46,318 nt of DNA from Planosporangium flavigriseum. GTDB taxonomy: Bacteria; Actinomycetota; Actinomycetes; Mycobacteriales; Micromonosporaceae. The position numbers and the translations under genes are program-made. The stretch lies in assembly GCF_011947225.1 (NCBI RefSeq), contig NZ_JAATVW010000028.1, positions 1 to 46,318 on the forward strand. Direction: 5' to 3'. Positions 33,907 to 41,020 of this stretch are shown one piece after another. The notes under the pieces are model-generated. The model saw only the letters and a program-made list of their open reading frames with translations. It did no database searches and was not told the DNA's origin. The stretch's first letter is position 1. Every line of letters starts with the position of its first letter.

Positions 33907-35006
33907 GGGACAGCACCGCGCTCGCGAGCGTCGCGCTGCCGGGCAGCAAGACCGAGCTTCGGGAGTTCGCGCTCCCGGCGTGCGACACGGACTCAGGCTG
34001 GCTGCGGGTCGAGGCGAGCGGCATCTGCGGCACCGACGTCGGGCTGCACTCCGCCGGCCTGCCCAGTCCGACGGTGCTCGGCCACCACGTCTACGGCCAG
34101 ATCGCCGAGATCGGTGACGAGGCCGCGCGGCGCTGGGCCGTGCGGCCGGGCGACTGGGTGGTCATCGAGGAGTACCTGCCCTGTGGCCACTGTGACCGGT
34201 GCGCCGACGGCCGGTACCGGCTGTGCCCGCGCACCGACATGTGGGGCGAGGGCCGCCGGGTGGGGCTGATCGCGATCGACGAGGCGCCGGCCCTGTGGGG
34301 CGGCAACGGGCAGTACATGTACCTGCCGCCGCAAGCCGTGGTCCACCCGCTGCCCGGCGGCGTCGACACCGGACGCGCGGCGTGGGCGCTGCCACTGGCC
34401 AACGCGCTCGACTGGGTGCTCGGCGCCGGCGCCCTGAGCAGCGGCGAGACCGTGGTCGTGCTCGGCCCCGGCTACCACGGCCTCGCCGCCGTCGCGGCCG
34501 CGCACCACGGCGACGCCGGCAATGTTGTGGTGTGCGGGCTGCCGCGGGACCGGTCGCGGCTGGACATCGCCGCGGCGATGGGCGCCACGACCGTGGAGTC
34601 GTCCGGTGACGACCTGCGGGAGCGCGTCGTCGACGCCACCGGCGGGCGGATGGCCGACGTCGTGCTCGACCTGACGGGCGCCGGCGCGGACAGCGTCACC
34701 CGCGCCGTCTCGCTGCTCGCCCAGTCCGGGCGGCTCGTCCTCGCCGGCGGGAAGGGCTCCACGGCGGCGACCCTCAACACCAGCGAGCTCACCAGATTGA
34801 CCGCGACCGTACGAGGGGTGCGCGGACGCGCGCCGGAACGGGTACGGCAGAGCATCCACCTGCTGGCCGACGGTGTCGGGCCGGAACTGGACAAGGTCCC
34901 GACCGTCGAGGTGCCGCTCGCCGGGGTGGGGGAGATGCTCGACCGCCTCGCCGCCGGTACGGGCCCGGACAGTCCGCACGTCGTCGTCCGGCCATGGGCC
35001 GAATAG
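33903..35006 (+). CDS. Zinc-dependent alcohol dehydrogenase (MDR, threonine/sorbitol dehydrogenase-like)
   Basis: An NAD(P)-dependent medium-chain dehydrogenase of 367 residues. The structural zinc site CGHCDRCADGRYRLC (about 98-112) has all four Cys. The catalytic Cys is in GICGTD near residue 42. The usual GHE motif reads LGHHVYG, with His where Glu is nearly invariant. The nucleotide-binding segment VVVLGPGYHGLAAV near 185 lacks one canonical glycine. It is coupled to the ABC ATPase by ATGA, so it belongs to the oxygenase operon. It may oxidise an alcohol or dihydrodiol intermediate; the substrate is unknown. Confidence 0.85.
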   Translation: MRDSTALASVALPGSKTELREFALPACDTDSGWLRVEASGICGTDVGLHSAGLPSPTVLGHHVYGQIAEIGDEAARRWAVRPGDWVVIEEYLPCGHCDRCADGRYRLCPRTDMWGEGRRVGLIAIDEAPALWGGNGQYMYLPPQAVVHPLPGGVDTGRAAWALPLANALDWVLGAGALSSGETVVVLGPGYHGLAAVAAAHHGDAGNVVVCGLPRDRSRLDIAAAMGATTVESSGDDLRERVVDATGGRMADVVLDLTGAGADSVTRAVSLLAQSGRLVLAGGKGSTAATLNTSELTRLTATVRGVRGRAPERVRQSIHLLADGVGPELDKVPTVEVPLAGVGEMLDRLAAGTGPDSPHVVVRPWAE

Positions 35007-35023
35007 GAACGGAAGGAAACCCG

Positions 35024-35530
35024 ATGAACAGGCGCTCCTACGAGGCCCACGTTCTGCTCGTACCACTCGGCACGGACGCGGCCCGCGCGCAGGAGGACAT
35101 GGTGGCGCGGGGCCTGGACGGCGTCATGACCGTTCGCGGCGTCACGCCGTTGACCGGCTCGGACGGCGCCGAGCCCCGGCTCGGCTCCGCACCGCTGGCC
35201 ACGACCGGCTGGCGGCCCGCAGCCGACGGCCTCACCGTGGCCCGGCTCGTGGACGACGCCGACATGGTGGTCCTGCTCGCCACCGACCTGGCCGAGGTGC
35301 CGCCCCGGTTCTGCCTGACCGTGGCCGAAGCAGCCCAGGCCAACGGCTCCCTGGTCGCCGCGCTGGTGGTGGGGTCCGGCAACTGGGACACCCCGCAGGG
35401 CAACACGGCGATGGCGGCGCTTCGCGAGGCCGTGGACATGCTCGTGGTGGTCCGCGGCGTGGCGTTGGCCGCGCCCTTCCTCGACGTTCTCCGCGGCGGC
35501 CGCCGCAAACCCGCCCTGGCGACCCTCTGA
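35024..35530 (+). CDS. Small FtsZ/tubulin-like protein of unknown function
   Basis: A 168-residue protein that I cannot assign to a named family. From about residue 78 the pattern DDADMVVLLATDL ... LTVAEAAQANGSLVAALVV ... ALREAVDMLVVVRG follows the order of strand-helix-strand elements around the FtsZ GTPase loop (ADMVF.AAGMGGGTGTGAAPVVAE ... TVAVVTKPF ... L...VD.LI.IPN). The glycine-rich GTP-binding loop itself is replaced by a non-glycine stretch, so GTP binding is doubtful. The start ATG 35024 follows GGAAGGAAA. It sits 17 bp after the alcohol dehydrogenase and 16 bp before the reductase, clearly in the operon. The FtsZ likeness is my reading and could be chance. Confidence 0.6.
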   Translation: MNRRSYEAHVLLVPLGTDAARAQEDMVARGLDGVMTVRGVTPLTGSDGAEPRLGSAPLATTGWRPAADGLTVARLVDDADMVVLLATDLAEVPPRFCLTVAEAAQANGSLVAALVVGSGNWDTPQGNTAMAALREAVDMLVVVRGVALAAPFLDVLRGGRRKPALATL

Positions 35531-35546
35531 GATACCGCAAAGGCAC

Positions 35547-36578
35547 ATGAGCATGACCGTAATGATGGAAAGCGCGCCGGAAACCGTGAGCGACGCGAGT
35601 CGCGATCTGCGCCAGCTTCTCGTGAAGACCGCGACCTGGGAGGCCGACGGCGTCCTGTCGCTGCGCCTCGTCGATCCGCACGGCGGGGAACTGCCGGCCT
35701 GGGAGCCGGGCGCGCACCTGGATCTGGTGTTGCCGTCCGGGCTGGTGCGGCAGTACTCGCTCTGCGGGCGTACCGACGACCGGCGCGCGTACACGATCGC
35801 GGTGCTGCGGGAGGTGGACGGCCGGGGCGGTTCGCGGGAGGTGCACGAGACCGCGCTGGTCGGAAAGACCGTCTCGGTACGCGGCCCGCGGAACAGGTTC
35901 CCGCTGGAGGACGCCCCGCGTTACCTGTTCCTCGCCGGCGGCATCGGCATCACGCCGATCCTCGCGATGATCCGCGAGGCAGAGGCGCGCGGCGCCGACT
36001 GGCGCCTCGCGTACGGTGGGCGGTCCCGCTCGACGATGGCCTTCGTGGACGAACTCGTCGAGCTGGGGCGGGGCGGTGTCGACGGAGTCGACGGTGTCGA
36101 CCGGGTCGACATCGTCGCGCAGGACGAGCGCGGCCTGCTCGACCTGGACGCTCTGCTGGAGCAGGCCGAGCCGGGCACGGCGGTCTACTGCTGCGGCCCG
36201 GAGGGGTTGCTGGCCGCTGCCGAGCAGCGCTGCGGGGACCGCGGTATCAGCCTGCACCTGGAGCGGTTCGGCGCGAGCGGAGCTGCCGAACCTGTCGACG
36301 ACAGCGCCGAAGTCTCGTTCGAGGTGGAGCTGGCGCGCAGTGGGTGCGTTGTCACCGTGCCGCCCGGCTGCAGCATCCTGGACGCGGTCCGTGACGTCGC
36401 ACCGGACGTGATGACCTCCTGCGAGGAGGGCTTCTGCGGGACGTGTGAGACGAAGGTACTCGAGGGCGTGCCCGACCATCACGACACGATCCTGTCCGCC
36501 AAGGAACGCGAGCGCGGCCAGACGATGATGATCTGCGTCGGGCGGTCCAAGAGCCCCCGGCTGGTCCTCGACCTGTAG
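35547..36578 (+). CDS. Phthalate dioxygenase reductase-type oxidoreductase (FMN/NAD plus [2Fe-2S] ferredoxin)
   Basis: The electron-transfer partner of the Rieske oxygenase, 343 residues. The N-terminal flavin domain (about 20-125) has the RQYSLCGR flavin motif, the NAD domain follows (GGIGITPILAM near 132-142; YCCGPEGLL near 213), and the C-terminal plant-type ferredoxin binds a [2Fe-2S] cluster through Cys292, Cys297, Cys300 and Cys330 (SCEEGFCGTC and MICVGRS). Electrons pass NADH to flavin to [2Fe-2S] to the oxygenase. A GVDGVDGVDRVD stretch, encoded by near-repeated 9-mers around 36075-36110, sits between strands of the NAD domain. It is the last gene of the operon, 11 bp before the terminator. 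Confidence 0.93.
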   Translation: MSMTVMMESAPETVSDASRDLRQLLVKTATWEADGVLSLRLVDPHGGELPAWEPGAHLDLVLPSGLVRQYSLCGRTDDRRAYTIAVLREVDGRGGSREVHETALVGKTVSVRGPRNRFPLEDAPRYLFLAGGIGITPILAMIREAEARGADWRLAYGGRSRSTMAFVDELVELGRGGVDGVDGVDRVDIVAQDERGLLDLDALLEQAEPGTAVYCCGPEGLLAAAEQRCGDRGISLHLERFGASGAAEPVDDSAEVSFEVELARSGCVVTVPPGCSILDAVRDVAPDVMTSCEEGFCGTCETKVLEGVPDHHDTILSAKERERGQTMMICVGRSKSPRLVLDL

Positions 36579-36589
36579 TTCGCACGACA

Positions 36590-36621
36590 GGGGGGATGCC
36601 GATCGTGGTCGGCATCCCCCC
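36590..36621 (+). terminator. Operon terminator
   Basis: A perfect 13-bp stem (36590-36602 with 36609-36621) with a 6-nt loop, six G opposite six C at the base. It begins 11 bp after the reductase stop and closes the operon that starts at 28476. No T-run follows. Confidence 0.8.
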
Positions 36622-36830
36622 GGTGCGATGTCCATCATGGATGCGTGTTCGATCGCGGCCACGCCCGACATGGCCGCGATCTGGTCTTGCCTGGTCTGGT
36701 CCACCGTCCCGGTGATCACGCCTACCGAGCGGAGGATCTGCTCGACGCGCATGCCGGCCGCCCGCAGTCGCTCGGCGACGTCGTCGATCGGGCCGCCGGA
36801 TCGCGTACCTGATGAGCGCTACGCGCCGTC
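36618..36830 (-). pseudogene. Remnant of a small subtilase-associated (inhibitor I9-like) protein
   Basis: On the minus strand, PIDDVAERLRAAGMRVEQI and the following LRSVGVITGT and AAMSGVAAIEHASMMDIAPG match small actinobacterial proteins often called ketohydroxyglutarate aldolase. These are found beside S8 subtilases and resemble the I9 propeptide fold (beta-alpha-beta repeat). Upstream, the N-terminal strand (VALIRYAI) lies in a different frame, separated by a one-base shift near 36797, and the matching frame hits a TAG. At the other end no stop follows the APG; the frame runs into the operon terminator. So the gene is broken at both ends. It is divergent from the intact subtilase at 36928. 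The rest of 36831-36927 shows no gene. Confidence 0.55.
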
Positions 36831-36927
36831 CGTTCCCCGTGCCTGTTTGCACAGTCGGTGCGCGCTGACCTGTAGCGGGCAGGAATTACTCGTCCAATGG
36901 GGGTATCCAACATGGTCTGGAGTTCCG

Positions 36928-38442
36928 ATGAGCAACCCTGGCCGGGGTGTCCGGGTCACCCGGTGGACCGTCAATCCGCTCCTACGTCATGATCACATCT
37001 GGCGCGCGGAGCAGAACCTGGTGGCTAGCTACGGCGACGGCCGTCGAGGCGTTCTCATCGAGCTCAACCTCTCCGCCGGGGTTGAACCCGACGAGGTTTT
37101 CACCCGGTTCCTGGAGGGCTACCGGGCGCGGCTGCCCGACGCGCAGCCGCCCGAACGGCTCTCGGCCATGTACGCGCGGGCGGTGCTCGACCGCGAGCAG
37201 TTGCAGCGCCTGGTCGGCACCGACCAGGGCACCACCCCGCTTCCTCCGCTGCTACCGTTCGTGGTCCGGATCTGGCCCGACTACGTGGTCGAAGCCCACG
37301 TCGACCACTCGATCTCCACGGTGAAGGCGGACGCCGCCAACCGCACCTACGGCGCCGCCGGAGCCGGCATCGCGTGGGGCGTGGCCGACAGCGGCATCTG
37401 CCGCGACCACCCGCACTTCGCCGGCGGGACCCTGACCGACCCTGCCGTGATGGCGCTGCACCGTGACTTCACCTACCTGGTGCGGGGCGATCCGCCGCCG
37501 CCCAAGTTCGACCCGGCCGACGCGCTGGTCGACCTGAGCGGGCACGGTACCCACGTGGCAGGGATCATCGCCGGGGCTGCCCCGGCCGCGGCGGTGCCAC
37601 ACATCGCCTGCCAGCAGTGGACACCCCACGCCGGCGACCAGGACCTGGTCGAGTGGACCACGCGGACGCTCGAGCCCAGCCGTACGCTCTCCGGCATCGC
37701 GCCGCTGGCCCGGCTGGTCAGCCTGCGTGTTCTGCTCGAGGACGAGACGACCACCTCCAGCGCGGTCATCAAGGCCCTCGACTATGTCCGCGAGGTCAAC
37801 GCAGGCGGGAGCAACCTGCGGATCCACGGCGTGAACCTCTCGTTGGGACTCGTCTACCAGCCGCAGGAGTACGCTGCCGGACGCAGCCCGCTGTGCCGAG
37901 AGGTCAACCTCCTGGTGGGTACCGGCGTGGTCGCGGTGGTGAGCGCCGGCAACAACGGCGCGGCCACCGCCGACCCGTTCGCTGGCGGCGACCCCCGCGC
38001 GTCGCTGGCCACCATCACCGATCCCGGCAACGCCGACCGGGCGATCACCGTGGGCAGTACCCACCGCGACAGCCCACACACCCACGGCGTCAGCTTCTTC
38101 TCCTCCAAGGGGCCCACCCTGGACGGGCGGCCCAAACCCGACCTGGTCGCGCCCGGGGAGCGGATCACCTCCGCCGCGGTCGCGCATTTCCGTACCCGCA
38201 GCCGGGACCTGGCCCGGTTCACCGACGCGGACCCCTGCTACATCGAGGAGTCCGGCACCTCGCAGGCGGCCCCGCACGTGTCGGGCGCGATCGCCGCGTT
38301 CCTGTCCGCCCGCCCCGAGTTCACAGGGCAACCGGACTGGATCAAGAAGCGTTTCTGCGACAACGCCACCTCGCTGGGCCGGCACCAGTTCTTCGAAGGC
38401 GCCGGTCTGCTCGACCTCATGCGCGTGCTGTCCAACGTCTAG
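36928..38442 (+). CDS. S8 family serine peptidase (subtilase)
   Basis: A 504-residue subtilisin-like protease. The catalytic triad is Asp154 in VADSGIC, His206 in SGHGTHVAG and Ser445 in GTSQAAPHVSG, with the oxyanion Asn in SAGNNGAA. The first 130 residues form a domain before the catalytic core (containing RVTRWTVNPLLRHDH). No signal peptide or membrane helix is visible, suggesting an intracellular protease or non-classical export. I chose ATG 36928; the frame is open from 36628 but overlaps the antisense remnant. The ribosome site (TGGAG) is modest. The next gene, 16 bp on, encodes an alpha/beta hydrolase, so the two are probably a functional pair. Confidence 0.9.
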   Translation: MSNPGRGVRVTRWTVNPLLRHDHIWRAEQNLVASYGDGRRGVLIELNLSAGVEPDEVFTRFLEGYRARLPDAQPPERLSAMYARAVLDREQLQRLVGTDQGTTPLPPLLPFVVRIWPDYVVEAHVDHSISTVKADAANRTYGAAGAGIAWGVADSGICRDHPHFAGGTLTDPAVMALHRDFTYLVRGDPPPPKFDPADALVDLSGHGTHVAGIIAGAAPAAAVPHIACQQWTPHAGDQDLVEWTTRTLEPSRTLSGIAPLARLVSLRVLLEDETTTSSAVIKALDYVREVNAGGSNLRIHGVNLSLGLVYQPQEYAAGRSPLCREVNLLVGTGVVAVVSAGNNGAATADPFAGGDPRASLATITDPGNADRAITVGSTHRDSPHTHGVSFFSSKGPTLDGRPKPDLVAPGERITSAAVAHFRTRSRDLARFTDADPCYIEESGTSQAAPHVSGAIAAFLSARPEFTGQPDWIKKRFCDNATSLGRHQFFEGAGLLDLMRVLSNV

Positions 38443-38458
38443 CCGATCGGAGCGCACC

Positions 38459-39754
38459 ATGGGCAACGATGGTCAGAGAATCGGTGGTCTGTCCTCCTAC
38501 GAACTTGAGTTCACCGAAGGCGGCTCCCTGGTACGCGACACCGGACTCCGGGGCGCGGTCACCACCGGCGAGTTCGACGACGTCTTCGTGTTCTCCCACG
38601 GCTGGAACAACGGCACCGACTCGGCGCGGCGCCTCTACGGCACCATGTTCGACCTCCTCGGCGCCGGTCTCGCCCGCCATGCGCCGGACAAGACCGCCCG
38701 CACCGCGGTCGTCGGTATCTTCTGGCCGTCCCTGCTCTTCCCGGAAGACGATCCGACCACCGGGCGGCCGGCTTCCGCTCCCCGATCCTCCGGCGCCGAG
38801 CTGGCCACCGCGTTGAAGCCGGCGTTCCCCGGTAACGAGGACAACCTGGCGCGGATCGGCGAACTCCTCGACGGCAAGGGCGGCAGTGACCAACTCGTCG
38901 AGTTCCACGAACGCGCGAAGCGGCTGGTGACCACCCCGAACCTCGACGCGGGCGAGGACTCGGGGGAGCGGGCCGCCGTCGAGCTACCGACCGGTGCCGT
39001 CATCACGTACTACTCGGGCTGGCCGCACGCCGATGGCCGGGCGGCGGAAGGACTGCTCGACCCCGTCGAGGGTCTGTGGGACGGCGCCCGCGAGGTGCTG
39101 CGCACCCTCAGCTACTACGAGATGAAGAACCGCGCCGGACAGGTGGGGCGCGTTGGACTCGGCCCCTTCCTGTCCACGGTGGCCGCCCCGGATGGGCACC
39201 GTCCCCGCGTACACCTGCTCGGGCACAGCTTCGGCGCCCGGCTCGTGGCGTACGCGTTGTCCGGACTCGCCGACGGTCTGGTCGGTGCCGCGAGCCCGAT
39301 CAAGTCGCTGCTGCTGATCCAGGGTGCGTTCTCCCACTTCTCGTTCAACGACAGGCTGTCGTTCGATCCGGACCGGGGCGGCGCGCTGGCCGGCTACTCC
39401 AACCGGGTCGACGGGCCGCTGCTGTCCACCTTCACCCGGCATGATCGCGCGGTCGGCTGGTGGTATCCGCTGGCCAGCATGCTGAAGCGGCAGGACGCCA
39501 GCAGCCAGGCGGATCTGTTGTACCGCTGGGGCGCGATGGGCGCGGACGGCTACCAAGTGGACGGCACGAGCCGGGTCCCCCTCGGCGACGACGGTTTCCC
39601 GTACGGCTTTGCCTCCGGCAGGTTCTACCGGCTCGACGCCAACTCCGTCATCGACGCCGTCCAGTCGCCGTTCACCGGCGCCCACAGCGACATCTGCCAC
39701 CCGGAGGTGGCCTGGGCAGCCATCGCTGCGGCCGGTCTGGCCAACGGCCGTTAG
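38459..39754 (+). CDS. Alpha/beta hydrolase of unknown substrate, paired with the subtilase
   Basis: A 431-residue protein with a serine-hydrolase core: early FVFSHGWNNGTDSARRLY (oxyanion region), then nucleophile Ser257 in LLGHSFGARLVAYAL. LLLIQGAFSHFSF and SDICHPEVAW near the C-terminus may provide the acid and His. A long insertion between the first strand and the nucleophile (about 75-220), acidic and low in hydrophobic residues, is unlike standard lipases. No signal peptide. Start ATG 38459, 16 bp after the subtilase stop. I cannot assign a substrate; a lipase or esterase role is a guess from the fold. Confidence 0.75.
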   Translation: MGNDGQRIGGLSSYELEFTEGGSLVRDTGLRGAVTTGEFDDVFVFSHGWNNGTDSARRLYGTMFDLLGAGLARHAPDKTARTAVVGIFWPSLLFPEDDPTTGRPASAPRSSGAELATALKPAFPGNEDNLARIGELLDGKGGSDQLVEFHERAKRLVTTPNLDAGEDSGERAAVELPTGAVITYYSGWPHADGRAAEGLLDPVEGLWDGAREVLRTLSYYEMKNRAGQVGRVGLGPFLSTVAAPDGHRPRVHLLGHSFGARLVAYALSGLADGLVGAASPIKSLLLIQGAFSHFSFNDRLSFDPDRGGALAGYSNRVDGPLLSTFTRHDRAVGWWYPLASMLKRQDASSQADLLYRWGAMGADGYQVDGTSRVPLGDDGFPYGFASGRFYRLDANSVIDAVQSPFTGAHSDICHPEVAWAAIAAAGLANGR

Positions 39755-39757
39755 ACC

Positions 39758-39795
39758 GGCTGTCCGGTCGGCAGTGCTGACAGGGCTGGACAGCC
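39758..39795. terminator. Stem-loop between convergent genes
   Basis: GGCTGTCC (39758-39765) pairs with GGACAGCC (39788-39795), and the intervening 22 nt contains a further imperfect inverted repeat around GCAGTGC. It lies between the convergent hydrolase and DUF892 genes, where a shared terminator is expected. Confidence 0.5.
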
Positions 39796-39803
39796 CCGGC
39801 CTG

Positions 39804-40298
39804 CTAAGCGGTCGCCATCATCCGCTGGCGCATCTCGTGGCCGGTCCGCTCCACCCTGCCCTTGCTCTCGTCCATCATCACCAGGTTGGTCTGCAGGATC
39901 TGGGCGCACCGCGTCTCACCCATCGCCATCGCCATGTCGACCAGGTTCGTGTAGCACCCGCGTTCGTAGTTACCCGCCTTCACCATGAGGTTGAGCGTGG
40001 CCATGTCGACCGTCTCGGGCGGCGGATTCTGACCCATGAACTTCTGGTACTCGGTTCGCATCCCATCCGTGGCCAGGCAGCGGACGTCCTGCGGCTGGGT
40101 GCCCAGGGCCTGGAAGCAGGACTCGAGGTTGCGCACCAGCTGCTGCCCCTGCTGCTGCTCCGTCCGGATGAGCTGCTGCACGTTGGCGTCGCGGACCTGG
40201 TTGACCACCTCACCCTTCCACTCAGTGGTCTTCTTCTGGGAGTCGTACACGCCGGAGAGTTCCTGGACGAACAGGTCTGCCGGGCCCTGAATGGCCAT
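39804..40298 (-). CDS. DUF892-like ferritin-fold protein
   Basis: A 164-residue mainly helical protein. The start PADLFVQELSGVYDSQKKTTEW and the RTEQQQGQQLVRNLESCFQ helix match the DUF892 (YciE-like) ferritin fold, which is stress-associated and may bind metal. It has three Cys (in ESCFQ, VRCLA and GCYTN) and many Met and Gln. The start ATG 40298 follows AGGAGG. It stands alone on its strand, convergent with the hydrolase. Bases 40299-40464 upstream hold no gene and should contain its promoter. Confidence 0.75.
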   Translation of the reverse strand: MAIQGPADLFVQELSGVYDSQKKTTEWKGEVVNQVRDANVQQLIRTEQQQGQQLVRNLESCFQALGTQPQDVRCLATDGMRTEYQKFMGQNPPPETVDMATLNLMVKAGNYERGCYTNLVDMAMAMGETRCAQILQTNLVMMDESKGRVERTGHEMRQRMMATA

Positions 40299-40464
40299 GC
40301 GCTCCTCCTGATCACATCAAATGGTGGGCTGATGGCAGGGCGGACTACCCCGGCCGACGCGCCCTAGTCCCGTGCGGGTCGAAATCGCCGGACGTCACGC
40401 CGGCTGCCTAACCATGCCGCCAATCGCCGTGGCAGACCCGGAGAACGCGACGCAGGCTGGAGTT

Positions 40465-40867
40465 ATGGCACAGGACCCGAGAGAACAGGTCTTCAACGGG
40501 TGCTTCAACGACAACGACACCGGCGGCTGGTTCGCCGCCAACGCGACGATGTCCGCCCCTGACGGGAAAGTGAAAGCCGAGGTGCCGGGGGTACGGCCGG
40601 GCCGTCCGACGTCATCATCGGGCAGAACGACATCCCGCTGCAGCGGGGGCAGCCGTACACGTTGACGTTCACCGCGTCGGCGAGCCGCCCGGCGCGGCCG
40701 AAGGTCCACGTACAGCTCAGCGAGGAGCCGTTCACCGAGACGTTCTCCCGGGACGTCGACCTCGGCCCGGACCCGCGGCCGCAGACCTTCACGTTCACGC
40801 CGGACTTCGACACCGACCGTGGCCAGGTCCCGTTCTACCTCGGCGGCCAAGGCGATCCCTGGACCTT
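40465..40867 (+). pseudogene. Carbohydrate-binding module fragment with a one-base frameshift
   Basis: From ATG 40465 the frame encodes the start of a CenC-like (CBM4/9-type) beta-sandwich: REQVFNGCFNDNDTGGWFAA. At the G-run 40587-40591 the homology switches to the +1 frame. It continues as PSDVIIGQNDIPLQRGQPYTL and the family ending VPFYLGGQGDPWT at about 40867. Adding one G to the run restores a continuous domain. After DPWT the expected CVDDVSL-type end is missing. It is either a real frameshift or a homopolymer miscall, but the gene is truncated in any case. Confidence 0.65.
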
Positions 40868-41020
40868 ACGAGCCGGCCGTCCCGCGCCGCCGTCCTGGAG
40901 GAGCTCATCGCCTACGTGGTCTCCTGCGACGACGTCTGGGTGGCGCCGCTGGCCGAGGTCGCGGAGTACGTGCGCAGTCTGGGGCTCACCCCGCGATCGG
41001 TGCCGCAGCCGGAGCTGTAA
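40868..41020 (+). pseudogene. C-terminal remnant of a polysaccharide deacetylase
   Basis: In yet another frame, 40868-41020 reads TSRPSRAAVLEELIAYV, then DDVWVAPLAEVAEYVRS and a TAA at 41018-41020. This is the typical C-terminus of NodB-type (PuuE-like) deacetylases: a GRPSR loop, a helix, VWVA, and AEVA-Y. The catalytic domain is absent; the fragment is joined directly to the carbohydrate-binding fragment. The last 35 nt lie antisense to the end of the kinase gene. Confidence 0.65.

Noticed and set aside
35232-36752. 506-codon minus-strand ORF spanning the reductase
   Set aside because: Only its first part (the I9-like remnant) is protein-like. The rest is antisense to the reductase and crosses the operon terminator.
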